Shown here one piece after another: positions 45,101 through 56,200 of a stretch of DNA of 64,000 bases. Numbering within the stretch: position 1 is the stretch's first letter; each line of letters starts with the position of its first letter. Made by a program: the position numbers and the translations under genes. The stretch comes from Oikopleura dioica (Eukaryota; Chordata; Appendicularia; Copelata; Oikopleuridae), in contig OU015566.1 in NCBI GenBank assembly GCA_907165135.1, positions 5,750,157-5,814,156 of the forward strand, in the 5' to 3' direction. The notes below the pieces were generated by a model. It did no database searches and was not told where the DNA came from. It saw nothing but the letters and a program-made list of their open reading frames with translations.

Positions 45101-45336
45101 ACGCTTTCAGACATGAAAGCAGTCGTCGTTGATCGCGCTTATCGACCTGTTTTCAGCAGCGCTCTAGGTAAACGGTTTTTCTGCCTCTTACAGTGATTAA
45201 CAGAGGCTTTTCAGAAACGCACACGATCGGACGAGACCTAATGCGCTTAGTCGAAGAGTGCTGGATGGAAAGCCCCGAAGCGCGACTGACGCCAATGAGG
45301 ATACGTATGACGGCGCAGAAACTCATGAAGTTGTAA
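42141..45336 (+). CDS. TGF-beta/activin type I receptor serine/threonine kinase (ALK4/5/7-like)
   Basis: Ligand-bound type II receptors phosphorylate the GS box of this receptor, which then phosphorylates R-Smads. Nine exons (42141-42230, 42517-42933, 43460-43771, 44015-44127, 44205-44301, 44364-44427, 44477-44678, 44782-45167, 45215-45336) give 600 residues. Order: signal peptide, Cys-rich activin-receptor ectodomain ending CCEGNNCN, membrane segment ([19 protein letters not shown]), GS box ([17 protein letters not shown]), Gly loop GKGRYGEV, VAVKKF, HRDIKSKNIL, then DLG in place of DFG as usual for the family, and [11 protein letters not shown]. The L45 loop reads [13 protein letters not shown], the form found in ALK4/5/7, so Smad2/3 signalling is expected. 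Intron 2 begins GC (42934) and holds a perfect hairpin. The ectodomain is longer than in vertebrates. Confidence 0.95.
43054..43229. repeat. Perfect-arm hairpin element in intron 2 of the TGF-beta receptor gene
   Basis: Arms of about 57 bases (43054-43110 and 43173-43229) are exact inverted copies around an AT-rich loop, starting AAAATCATGGAAGAG. This is a compact miniature inverted-repeat element and explains why this intron is 526 bp when others in the gene are about 40-240 bp. Confidence 0.8.
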
Positions 45337-45590
45337 ATTTTAATTTTGACTACTGTAGAAATTGCACCCAAATTCCTGTTACTTACTGACACGCTTTAAA
45401 ATTTGCACATTGAATAAACAAAGATATTTTTTTATTAATTTTTTTTTTAAAAAGTCTTCTTTTTTCTTTGATTTTTGAAATTTTTTATGATTCAAAATCG
45501 AGAGATCGTCCAGTCAAATCTTCAATTGTCGTTTGAACTTCTATCGAGGAAGAAACGGAACTGACGCATTTCTGACCAAGAAGAGGCTTT

Positions 45591-45948
45591 TTAGGGACTT
45601 TTAATTTCGCTTCGGCCGGAAATTCTAGTGCGGCAAAAAGCCACTTCCTGAAGTTTGAGGGACGGAAGCCGGGTCACTTTTCTAGGCGCAAATCGGTCTA
45701 GATTGTTGACGTTTCCCGCTGGCATGTCGCAGCTGATTTCGTACGAAGGAGTGTATGAAGGGAGAGCAAGTTGCTTTTATCAGTGAAAAGGAATTGAGGA
45801 AAGATTTAAGTACCTGGGAGTAAATTTCTTTGTCGGGAATGCCTTCTTTCGGGACGTAAGAAAGAACTTGGTAATTTCTCTGGCAAATGGTGACGAAGGA
45901 AAGAAATTTGTCAAGGGATTCGTTTTTCTGTTTTCTCTGCCTCGACAT
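45591..45948 (-). CDS. Small conserved-looking protein of unknown function
   Basis: Exons 45814-45948 and 45591-45773 are joined in phase 0 across a 40-bp GT-AG intron and give 105 residues. The N-terminal half is a basic then amphipathic helical stretch (MSRQRKQKNESLDKFLSFV, TICQRNYQVLSYVPKEG); the C-terminal half is a Pro/Tyr then Arg-rich segment. No signal peptide and no membrane segment, so probably nuclear or cytosolic. The gene is convergent with the TGF-beta receptor gene (255 bases between stops). I do not recognise the family. Confidence 0.55.
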
Positions 45949-46568
45949 TTTATTGAATAAAAGAAGGAAAGTACAGAGGAATTTAAATGCACTCTATTGA
46001 TTGATCTTCTATCGCGCTCTTCAAGATGAGTGGGATAAAATTGTCTGCTGGATTTCTAACTATTGATTATTAGGTAGAAAAAAATGTTTTATGTCACAAC
46101 TTATGCAACACAACTTATGTAACACAAAAATCCGGAGAGACATTCAAAAATGTCAGAGCAAATCAGCAAGACTGACAGATTCTCCCGTTTCAAGCTCCCA
46201 AGCGTGCTCATTCTTCCGAAGAAAAACTACTGTAAATGATTTTTGAAAGAGAGAACGAGCCGATTCAAAAAGCGATTTTAAAAACAAGAGTCAGGGTAAT
46301 AAAAAACAGCTTTAATTTTTTCTGAAAGTTTAATTTTTTAATAGTGTCTCGACTGCGACTGCATCGGCGTCTTGAGAAAAAAGGGAAAAGAGGTTTACTT
46401 GTTCAGCGACGAGATTTTGGCCACTCGAAGCATTCACACTCAAGAAGCAGATTTGAAAAAGGAAAAGACATGGAAGAGAAAGGTCAGCAACAAGTTTAGC
46501 TTCAAGCGACACGGATTTTCCACCATGCGACAAAAGTTGACATATCTTGGAAGCGGCTCTCTTTTTGG
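45949..46568. other. Divergent intergenic stretch
   Basis: 620 bases between the minus-strand small gene and the plus-strand secreted-protein gene. A 90-codon minus-strand frame (46330-46602) has a hydrophobic run near its middle but no start context or intron signals that convince me; it overlaps the start of the next gene and I treat it as chance. Confidence 0.4.
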
Positions 46569-49061
46569 ATGACGATTGTGCTCGTTGCGAATTTGATCTC
46601 ACTTGAGAAGTCCCGAGACGTGGCGACTTACTTGACTTCGACTTGTCATCGAAGCTACAAGAAATGCGTCAAAACCGAAACGATGGATTTATGCGGACAT
46701 CTGATGAAGCAATGCTTTCAAACGAAGGAATTTGTCGACCCTGAGCAAGTTTCCAAAATCAAAGCCAAAAAGGTCAAAGCTGTCAAATTCAATCAAGAAG
46801 AAAACGAAGTGAATTTGCTCCGCTGCCAGAAGAAACAGTTCTACGACCAAAAAATCTGCCGCCATCTTTGTTCGACGACGCTTATTTTGCAAGCAAAAGG
46901 AAGACGCCCCTCAATGTCGCCATGCGAGTCGATTTGCTTTGAGCTGACTAGATCGTTTGATTCCGCAGGAAAAGTTTGCCCGACTCAGAAATGTTGTCCG
47001 AAAGGCTGCCCTTGTCCTTTTTACCAGTGCGAGAAACTCGAGTTGCGACAGAAGTTGATTCCTCTTTTCGATTTGGGAGGAAAATCAGCAGCGACATCGA
47101 CTTCTCTAAATCTAGCGTTGACTGATTCAAACGGGGATGTGGAGTCAATAACTGGTCGATGGGACGATCGAGCTGAGACTGAAAATCGTCAGTTTCCAAT
47201 TATTCTTTCTGAGTTCGGCCGACTTGCGGATTCAACGAAAGTAAATGCTTCGACATCAATGTTTTCTTATGATTGTTTCTCAATTAGTTACCTAATTACG
47301 AAAAGTATACAAGCGGAAATGAAACTAGACAAGTCAACTGGGTCCACTTTTCTCGACGGCGAGCACTACTTGGTCGATGCAATTGGAAACTTGATGAAAA
47401 TTAACGAAGATGGTTTCGCTTCAGTTTTCATTCCAAATGGCATCCAAAACAGAGGAATGTAAGTTACGGTTTTTCCCGGCCTAAATCTTCTTCAACTTGT
47501 TTTAGAGGCTTTTTTGTTTTCCACTTTGGCTCGTCAATCGGGACCCATCAAATTGAAATTCGCCGAAAAGAGAAAGATACAAAGATTTTTCCCGTAGTAG
47601 TAATCTGGAAGGGGTCGGAGCACGAGAAAAAACGTATTTTTAATGAAACCTTTTTCGACCACGAAAAGCTCACCGACCGGGAGAGAGGAGAAGTGCTACT
47701 ACTACGCGCCCGGCTACAACCTGAATCGCTTCGAGGAAGCACAAGGCTTCATCGCGAGCAAGCACTTCAACGCGAAAGTCTCTTCTATAAGCTTCAAAGG
47801 GGTCTTCTCGTTGATGAGTGTGCAGATGGGTGAAAACTGGATAAAGCTCTCGACAACTGTTGCTTTGAACAAGATCAGAAAAAGCGAAGAAATGGAAAAA
47901 GGATGGAAAAAGGACGAAATCGCGATTCCGGCTCAGTTCAGAGATTTGAATCCTGTTCATGTGAGTCCGCTCATCGATGTTGGCAGAATGATGCTGATTC
48001 TGGTGACGAGGAGCATTGAACTCTCCAATACTCTCTACTCCGTCCAGGGTTCTTAGCTTTAATTTCGATACTTTGAGGTTAGGGTTAAGGTTAGGTTTGT
48101 GTAAGGTAGGGCTAACCCTAACCCTAAGCAATCCTAACCCTAACCCTTATCCAGAGTCTGGACTCGGCAACAGGTATAGAAAACCTGAGTCAGGGTCTGT
48201 GAACTCGATAATGAAGAGCAGTTTACTGACTTTCAGACCCTGACTTAGGCTTTCTATACAGGTTGCCGAGACCAGACTAAACTAGACTGAACTTCGAGAA
48301 AGAACCTTGACTCTGTTCTCTTGGAGGTTGAGGGAAAGTTACTGGTCATTGGCAAGGAGTGGATCGGCTCTCTTGTCAGATACGAAGAGAGGTCAGTCTG
48401 CTTCTCGAAGTTATTTTCCAATTACGACCCCAACTACACAGATCAAAGTGGAATCAACAACGACGAATGCGAGTACTTCGGCAACGGAATCAGCAGCAAT
48501 GAAAAGATTTACATCCAGAACTACGTTTTTGATTCAGTGTTTGAAATTGTTCTCAATTTCGAAACGATAGAACTCGAAATCATACAACGGAGAACTGGCA
48601 AGAAAATGCACGTAACAAGCAATCCCTATTTCGCTTTCCACGACGATATCTTCCCTGCTTTCGCGAAGAACGCTGCTTCCCAGCGACAATTCCCTCGCCC
48701 AAGTTTCTACTACAAAACGATCATTCCGGACAATGAGTTTTCCTGCCTCGAAGAAATCAGTCACATCTCAACAATTGAAATGCAACTCAACGGAACAGAA
48801 AAATTCGACCTCAGCATCAATTTCGAAGAGTGCGGCTCGGAAGACGAGAAAATTCTTGAAGCCAAGTTTCTTGATGAAACAGCTCTTTTTTCCTTTGGCA
48901 TTTCGGAGAAAAACTTTCTTTTGATTGAATCTGATTATTTTCAAAAACGACGGATTTTACAATCTCGTTTGTCCGAGAAGACTGAATTGGGACTGTATTT
49001 CCATTCGAGCCACTCCTCGAACTCATCTTATTTGGAATTTTTTCAGGCAAAGTTTTATTGA
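46569..49061 (+). CDS. Secreted Cys-rich protein with a beta-propeller-like C-terminal half
   Basis: Exons 46569-47458, 47506-47599, 47691-48047 and 48303-49061 give 699 residues. MTIVLVANLISLEKS is a signal peptide or anchor. The first 160 residues are Cys-rich (CHRSYKKCVKTE, CGHLMKQC, CPTQKCCPKGCPCPFYQC). The rest has beta-rich segments such as KCYYYAPGYNLNRFEEA and LLEVEGKLLVIGKEW reminiscent of kelch-type propellers; the match is weak. The frame change near 47690 is fully explained by a 91-bp GT-AG intron (47600-47690). The last intron (48048-48302) keeps frame with a GG donor and contains telomere-like repeats and an inverted-repeat element. The next gene starts 77 bases downstream on the same strand. 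Function unknown. Confidence 0.55.
48076..48266. repeat. Telomere-like repeats next to a small inverted-repeat element, inside an intron
   Basis: About 48076-48150 holds degenerate TTAGGG/AACCCT units in both orientations. 48168-48266 is an imperfect hairpin: a segment ending GAGTCAGGGTCTG pairs with its inverse (CAGACCCTGACTTAGG). A half-copy of the same hairpin family is at about 39655. Both lie in the intron 48048-48302. Confidence 0.65.
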
Positions 49062-49137
49062 TTAGCTTCTCTTTGAGCGTTTTTTTTTCTTTTCTTTTGA
49101 GCTTGAGGAGAATGGGAGGAGAATATCAAGAATCGAG
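49062..49137 (+). promoter_or_regulatory. Candidate intercistronic region with a trans-splice acceptor
   Basis: Only 76 bases separate the stop of one gene from the ATG of the next on the same strand. They contain an uninterrupted pyrimidine tract (TTTTTTTTTCTTTTCTTTTGAG, ending near 49102) followed by AG, and no room for an ordinary promoter. This is how operon genes look in species that use spliced-leader trans-splicing, which larvaceans do. Confidence 0.5.
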
Positions 49138-50383
49138 ATGGATCCGCTTCAGAATTCGGAAAAAAAGAAATTGAACATTTTTAAATATGACCGGCGCTCG
49201 AAGATCAGCAACTTCATTTACTCGCCGGACAAATCGACCAAGATTAATGTTATATTGCCAAGAGAACCAGGGAGTTCATACTCAAAGCGAAGTATTCCGC
49301 CCTATTCTTTGTCCCCTTCTGGAATCGATGATGTTTTCTTCAACGCTCCAACCGCTTATGAAAACTTGCGCAAATCTCTGTCTCAATATATTGAAGGCTC
49401 TCAGCAAGCGCTGATTAATGGTCAAGTCCATATCTTTGGTGGCGAAACGGATCCCTTCAAAGTAACTTCAAAATCATAAAGTCAACCTTTGAATTTTTTA
49501 CAGATTGCACAGCTAGTCGGATGCCAATTTAGCGAGTTATCTTTGCGACTTTCTTCGAGATTTCTTCATGGTCATTCGGCGACTTCTTTTGACGGTGGCA
49601 GTCGAGGTCTGTTCCCTTATATAAATATACAGTGTGTTTTTCAAATGGAATTTCTAGCGATCGTTTGCTTTGACACAAAAGATGAAATAAACTGCGAGTT
49701 ATTCGATGGACTATTATTAACTTCAGCTTTTCCGACGAAAGAGGAACACTTGTGGGGCGGATTGGACATTTACCAGGGCCGCCCAACTGCGATCGGGGGG
49801 AGAGGAGTCGAAGGATCGGTTGAAACTTTCACCGAGAAGGGTTGGATTCCACTTGCAAAGCACCCAAGGTAGCTGAGTCGAGCACAAAAAATAAACGAAA
49901 GGTTTAAGATCGATCATCGATTTCTCCACAGTCGGGCTGCCTTCAGGAAGTCTTTTGACAATCGGAGGGAGAGACATGGCCAAGGGTTTTTTCGGCTTAA
50001 TAGGCGAGCAGATGGATGAAATTTGGAGACTTAGAAACAACGAGTGGTCTAAAATCGGCTTTCTTTTAAAAGTAAATACAAATTTGAATCGCAAAGAAGA
50101 AAAAATTTCAGACGATTTCTGCTTCATCAGCGATATTATTTGAAAAGTCAGTCTTTGTTTTTCCGGGCACGCTTGAAGCTGTGAATCGCAAGTTTCCGAT
50201 TCAGAAGATCACCTTAGGTCAATGTTTCAAAACCTTCAAAATAACGCAAAGAATCTATTTTATTTGGAACTTTTTGTAAAAGACTCGGAAGAAAATGTGC
50301 TTTTAGTAGATGTGATTGCTGAGCAAGAAGAAAGAACTTTGTTTCCGGTAGTTTTTGTTTCTCCTGTTGATTACTGTACTTAG
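49138..50383 (+). CDS. Kelch-like beta-propeller protein
   Basis: Six exons (49138-49461, 49504-49606, 49658-49867, 49932-50071, 50112-50216, 50252-50383) give 337 residues. Blade-like units are visible: INGQVHIFGGE, then SLLTIGGRDMAKGFFG, with Gly-Gly pairs in hydrophobic strands and partner Trp residues (IWRLRNNEWSKIGF), the hallmark of kelch repeats. CFDTKDEINCELFDG supplies two Cys. The end, VFVSPVDYC, has a terminal Cys. There is no obvious signal peptide. Two introns (49868-49931 and 50217-50251, the latter only 35 bp) keep frame only with GG donors. It probably belongs to one transcription unit with the gene ending at 49061. Confidence 0.6.
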
Positions 50384-51974
50384 TGGAAAGAAAGCGCCCG
50401 CAAAAATATTTATCAATTTATTTTCTCGGGTCTATGAAAATTTTTCTGACAAAAAATTGTTTTGAATTTTTGAAAAAAAGGATCGAGTTTTGGGAGTACC
50501 GAATTTCGGGTATAAAATTGACTAAAAAACACAAAAAAATGATTTCAAACTGTGCTTGATTTTGAAAGGACGTACATTTTCGATAACAGGGTTGCATGCA
50601 AGGTCATTCAACTTGAATTAGCCGATTCGCGCTGACAGATAGAGGTCGCAAACGTAGCAGTATTCATTATCTGACTCGCCGCTTGACATTGTTTTCAAAA
50701 ACGATTTTTCAAAGACGGCTTCTTTCGTTATTTCTAACACCCTTCAACGGTTGATGAATTATTAGAAGTAACAAATATGTTAATTAGTAAGTAATTCTTA
50801 CGATAGATAGAGAAATGGAAATTTTCTGTCACATACCTTTTCTGAAAATGCAAGAGTGCTGACGCAGGGCTCTTGCAAAGGAACTCATATTCAGCGAGAA
50901 AAATGCATTTGGTCATAATCAGCTCTTTGAGGAACAATTCGAAAGGAAGCGGAATGAGTGCTTCTCCAGGGAGACAACTTGTACGGCATACTTGAAAACC
51001 AAATGAATTTCCATCTGCAAGCGCACCCACGTTTCGTTGAATGAACCAAATACTTCTTCGTTTGTTTTCAAAACGCCTTAAGACCTTAAAGCCAACAAGC
51101 TTTTGAGTTAAAAACTTCGAGGAAATCTCGGTCCCGAAATAAAAAAAAATTAATGAGGCGACAAACTTCTGAACGAGACGAGAAAAAAAACTTTATGTAG
51201 AAAAAACTCGTGCTCTAACGGGTTAATCTGGGCCTTTCCTTCAAACAAGCGAAGTTATGATCATATCAAGCGTGTGCTCCTTATTCAAGATCTAGTTTGT
51301 TTCCAGATATGCGTCAGCTTAAAATTTTGAGGAGCTTGGCAACGCATAATTATGAAAGATATTTTATGAACTTTAGAAACCACGTCAAGGTTCCTTTATC
51401 TCGGCCAGTACATGTCATAATCAAAATTTTCTTATCAGTAAAGTCTCTATTTATAAATTCCGGAGAGAAAAAAGTCAAAATCCGTTCTTAATTGAAGCTT
51501 CTAATTTAGGGCATTTCTGAAAAATTCTTTTCCTTCATCCCTTACCCATATAAGTTATATTATATAACTTATATGATATAACTAAGTCCCTGGCAGTCCC
51601 CAATAGGTACTCTCAGCTCCTAGCCCTAATCCCTGACGAAGAATAGAGCTTAAAAGAGGAAACGGGCGCATCGATCGAGAAAACATCGTCGAAAACCCGG
51701 TTCCACCAATTCTTAGTTTCAGTAACTACGGAATCTAAGAAACCGAATGTAAACAACTCGATATTGCAAAAATTCAGTAAAATCTATATTTTATTTTCGG
51801 GCTCGACTAAGAAACTATGATCCGTTTTCCCCAAATTTATACTTGAAAAAGTATTCTATAAAAATTAAAAATGTAAATAAAGATAGTAAATTTTTAATAG
51901 AAAATACTTTACAATTTATTTAGTTGATCAAATTAGTTATTTTTTGATTGCACAAATCATCATATTACACCAAG
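50384..51974. other. Intergenic stretch with one possible minus-strand exon
   Basis: An open frame on the minus strand (50734-51030) begins after an acceptor-like CGCTTGCAG and has a donor-like AAAAG/GTATGTG near 50840. Its protein (VCRTSCLPGEALIPLPFELF) contains two Cys but no domain I know. No partner exons were found. The rest is AT-rich with no coding signal. Confidence 0.3.
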
Positions 51975-53038
51975 CAGGGGTCGAAATCCGTTTTAAAAAT
52001 TGAAAGTCTAGGCTAGGCTGGGCTGGGCGATTTTCCAGCCTTTTTAGGCTGCTAGTCTGGGCTGGGTATTTCGGGAAAATGAAAAGTCTAGGCTGGCCAA
52101 GGCTGACAGACTTAGTCTGTTTTAGGCTGAAAGTCTGCAACCTAAAAATTCATAAATTTGGTCAAGTCTGCGACTTTAGTCTTGAGACTTCCTTTTCTAG
52201 GCTCGTTTAAAATGGCCCATTTTAAACAGGGTTAATAGTCTAATTAATAATAGACTCGTTATTTGTCGAGGATTTTTCTCAAATAAGCACTAGGTTACCT
52301 AGTCTTGGTAGAGAAATGTCCGAATTTTTCAGAAAAATGAAAATTTTTACATATCGCTAAGTTATTCGTAGAGAAATTGCCCGTCAAAATCCTCGTGGCG
52401 GTTAAAACCATAGTTGGAAAAAACACGTGCGCGTGCGTGCGTGTTTCGAAGAGCCCTTGATTAGCGTACACGCCCACTTCTCTTTTTTAAAGCGCACGCA
52501 CGCGCACGCAAGTTTCGGGTGTTTTTTCCAACTATGGTTAAAACGCCACGCTCGCCCAAAGGATAGCAGTGGGTTGCGCAGGTAGTGCACCCCTAAAGGG
52601 TGCGGCAGCGCCTGTTTTGCCCAAAATCCCGATTAGCCCACATCCCGTTTCGCCCAGAATCCTTGATCGCCCATTGTGGGCAAAACGGGAAAATGTGCGG
52701 ACCGGGAAAATGTGCGATTCAGGATTGGGCAGTCCGTAATAATTACTACTAGAATATTAAAAATTGATCATAAAAAATGAAAAATATTCGCCGGCATTTC
52801 GATAGTCTAGATAAAAACTAAAAAAAAGTCTGGAAAAGGAAAATTTAAGTCTCCGCAAGGCTGACAACCTTAACAGCCTAATTTGATTTAGTCTGTAGTC
52901 TGCAGACTTTTAAGTCTAGGCTGGGCTGAAAACGAGCCTAATTTATGATGCGATTTTTTGGTAGTCTGTTAGTCTGGCAGCCTTAACCTAGACAGACTAA
53001 GACTTTAGGCTGGACAGACTAGTCTGTTTCGACCCCTG
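51975..53038. mobile_element. Non-autonomous hAT-type transposon with 8-bp target duplication
   Basis: The ends are CAGGGGTCGAAAT (left) and, inverted, CAGGGGTCGAAAC (right). The 8-base ACACCAAG flanks both sides exactly (51967-51974 and 53039-53046). CAGGG ends with 8-bp duplications identify the hAT superfamily. The 1,064-bp interior has no transposase frame and is filled near both ends by AGTCTAG/GGCTGGGC subterminal repeats, plausible transposase-binding sites. Confidence 0.88.
52408..52537. mobile_element. Second miniature element nested in the hAT element
   Basis: 130 bases with 19-bp perfect terminal inverted repeats (CCATAGTTGGAAAAAACAC) flanked by TTAAAA on both sides (52402-52407 and 52538-52543). 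The subterminal parts are GTGCGTGCG/CGCACGCAC tracts. The TTAA core of the duplication would suit a piggyBac-like mobiliser, though this is inference. Confidence 0.75.
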
Positions 53039-53210
53039 ACACCAAGCGTTTCTTTGCGTCATAAACATAAAATAAACGAAACCCCGTTTCTGAAAGCACG
53101 TTTTCGGAAAGCAGCCCTCATGGTGCGCGCGCGGTGCCACCATTTATTGACGGTTTTAACCTCTTGACCAGCGAGCAACTCCACCTAGCGCGCGTCTACT
53201 CCACTGACCC

Positions 53211-53219
53211 ATATATAAG
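53211..53219 (+). promoter_or_regulatory. TATA box of the large repeat-protein gene
   Basis: ATATATAAG lies 51 bases before the last base preceding the ATG at 53270, leaving room for a leader of about 25-30 bases. Confidence 0.65.
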
Positions 53220-53269
53220 AAACGCGGAGTTGCTAGAAGGTTTATAGAGAGAAGAACTGCACAAAAGAG

Positions 53270-56200
53270 ATGAAGCTTTCAGTAGCTGTCATTTCTGCAG
53301 CTCTTGCTGCCAGAGAACCAGAGTAAGTAAAGCTCCTGAAGAGTTCGTTTTTTATATAAATTTTTCGATTAATTTTTCAAAGAAGGCACCAAGTACCTCT
53401 TATATGGGATCATAAATCTTATCTTTCCTTTAGTGCAGGTCGTCGTCTTGCAAAAATCACCGAAAAAGCCAACGAGCTCCTTGGCTACTCTGAGGACTCC
53501 AGCGCGTCGGACAGGAAAAAAGAGCAGGTCGCGAAATGGATCGGAAAAATGCTCGACTCGATGAACAAAATCGACGTTTCAGCTTGCCCCGTCCCCGGCG
53601 TCGACGAAGACCGATTCGCCGTCGACGATGACTTCAGCGAACTCTGCGAGGGATCTGGAAAACTTCCATCGATGATGCGCTCTTATGCACGAAAATTCGG
53701 CTGCGACGATGGATTCCCGAAGAAGAAATTTCTCGACAGATTCGTGAGAAAATCTCACAAGCTGAAGAACGTCATCCGAAAAGCCGGAAAATGCCCCGGC
53801 GGAGTTGTGCCAGACCCAAGCGATCCAACTGATGCTCCTGTCACTAGTTCTCCGATCGCCAGCGCTTGTCCTGAAAACTTCTGGGCCGATTGCGACGATC
53901 TCGACAATACAGAAATCTACTTCACCAACGAGTGGACCTGCCGAAACTGCTTCCGAGTTAGAGCAACGTACGGCCAAAACACCAATTTCAATTCTTACTT
54001 CAGCGCGGCTCGAGGTAACGTGACTTCCAAAATTAGCAATATTTTATTGTAAACATTCAGGCGACTTCGTCAGCGTAAGATTTACGGAGCCCGTTGTTTG
54101 GCAAACATGGAACCATCCCGTCAGTGCTGTCACCGAAGTTGGCAATGACAACACTTTCAAAATCGACTTCAAGCCAGATGGAAACTTCATGTCTGGCATG
54201 CTCTTCGAAGGAAATCTCCAGACTTCGGACGACGATCTTTTTGTCGACGGAAACTGGATCATCGAATCAGCCCAGCACTGTCGCTGCCGACCTGGAACAA
54301 CGACAACTCCAACAACTACTCCGGACACGACTCCGGATACGACTCCGGAAACTCCGGAAACTCCACCACCATGTGTCGATCCTTGCGAAGACAGAGACAA
54401 CTGTGATACTCTCGTCGATAGCTGTGAGATTCATCCAAGCGGTGGAAACGTCCTCGGCACCGTCGATGGCGACGCTATCTACACTGCATCCGTTGATGTT
54501 TTCTGCCACAAATCCAGCGGGCACGGATGGCAGAACGTCGTTCACATGACTCGAGGAGGCAGTCGAGACCAATTCGGAGACCGATATCTTGCGATCTTCC
54601 AGCACGCCGACGGTAGTCTCAAGCTCAATGGACCAATCAAGGGGAATGCCTTCAACGAAGTTGAATACTACGTTGACTGTGATGACCAAACCTGGACCAC
54701 GATCAAAATTGAGCAGAGAGAAATCGAAGGCGACTTGCTCCAGCTGACAATGTACCAAGACAGAGTTGCTCTCGGAAGCAATTTCATCAACCCACTGAGC
54801 GCTTATTCCGGCCCAATTACTGTCTACGGGTCTAACCCGTTCCACAGCTCCGCTAGTCTTTTCAAAATTCGAAATTTCTGGCACACATCTGAGCCCTACA
54901 TTGGTCCCCCTTGTGTACCTGTCGACCCCTGTGTCGGTCTTGACAATTGCGAGACTTACATTGACAGCTGCATGATCGCTCCCTTCGCTGGAAACCAGAT
55001 CGCGACGACAAATGGCTACGAGCAATTCAAAATAAGTGCGGAAGTTCGATGCACTGACCGACGCGCTCCAACGTGGGAGAATGTTTTGCATGTCAACACG
55101 GGCACTAGTCGCGAAGTTTTTGGAGATCGCTACTTCACAATTTGGAAGAAGCAAGGATCTGTCAACGAAATTCGAATCGTCGCTCCTGTTCTTGGCAATC
55201 CCAATGATGAGTTGAACGCTTACGTCAACTGCGAAGAAGGATGGCATACATTCGCTGTCCAACAAACTGCTGTCGATAGACGACAGATGAACGTTGAAAT
55301 TCTCTTCGACGGAGAAGTAATCGAGAGCCAACTCGTTCGAAAGCAGGATGTTTTCAACGGCTCCTTGAATGTTGAAGTTGCTTCTGACTTTGGCTGGCCA
55401 GCTGCCACTGATCACTACGTCCGAAACTTCATCCACCAAGATTTGTCTTGCCCAGATCCTTGCTTCGGTGAAGAAAACTGCGAAACTTTCGTTGACGCTT
55501 GCGAAATTTTCCCAAGTGCTTCAAACCAGCTTTCCACAATCCAGGCTTCCGCTAATTTCAAGGCATCGATCGACATTCAGTGCAATCACAACATGGACAT
55601 GGGTCGATGGTTGAACATCTTCCACATGAGCGCTGGAGGCGAAGCTGGTAACCCAGGAGATCGATTCTTTGCTGCTTGGAGACAGCCAAATGACCAGCGA
55701 CTGTATTTTGCTCGAGGAGTTCCACATGGTGGATTCGCTGAGTACAAAAACGTCGACTGTGTTGATGGAGAGTGGAACACCTACACTCTCGAACAACGAC
55801 AAGATGAAGACTCTCCCGACACCGTCAGAATGACTTTCTCAATTGACGATGAAGTTGTCACAAACAACGTCTACCCGACCAGCGATGTTTTCACTGGATC
55901 CGTCGATGTCTTCTCCTCAAGAAAGTCTAACCCTGCGGATGTTGCTTCTGAATTTGCCGTACGAAATTTCTTCTACCAAACCTTCGAAGAAGTCGAGCCT
56001 CGAGTATGCGAAGATCGATCTGACCCATGCGACGGTCTCGAAGACTGCCAAACTTTCATCGACTCTTGCATTGCCAACCCATCGGCAAGCAACAATCTCG
56101 GAAGCATCGAAACAACTGAGAACTTCAGAACCTCGATTGATATCCAATGCAATCACGGTATGGACATGGGAAGATGGCTCAACATCTTCCACATCAGCGC

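Noticed and set aside
47590-47700. Frameshift making the gene at 46.6-49.1 kb a pseudogene
   Set aside because: A 91-bp GT-AG intron at 47600-47690 joins the two frames exactly, so no lesion is needed.
54267-55439. 390-codon open frame on the minus strand opposite the large repeat-protein gene
   Set aside because: It mirrors the repeat codons of the plus-strand gene, as do similar frames at 55917-56336 and 57216-57776. The plus strand has signal peptide, introns, repeats and polyA signal; the minus frames have no features.
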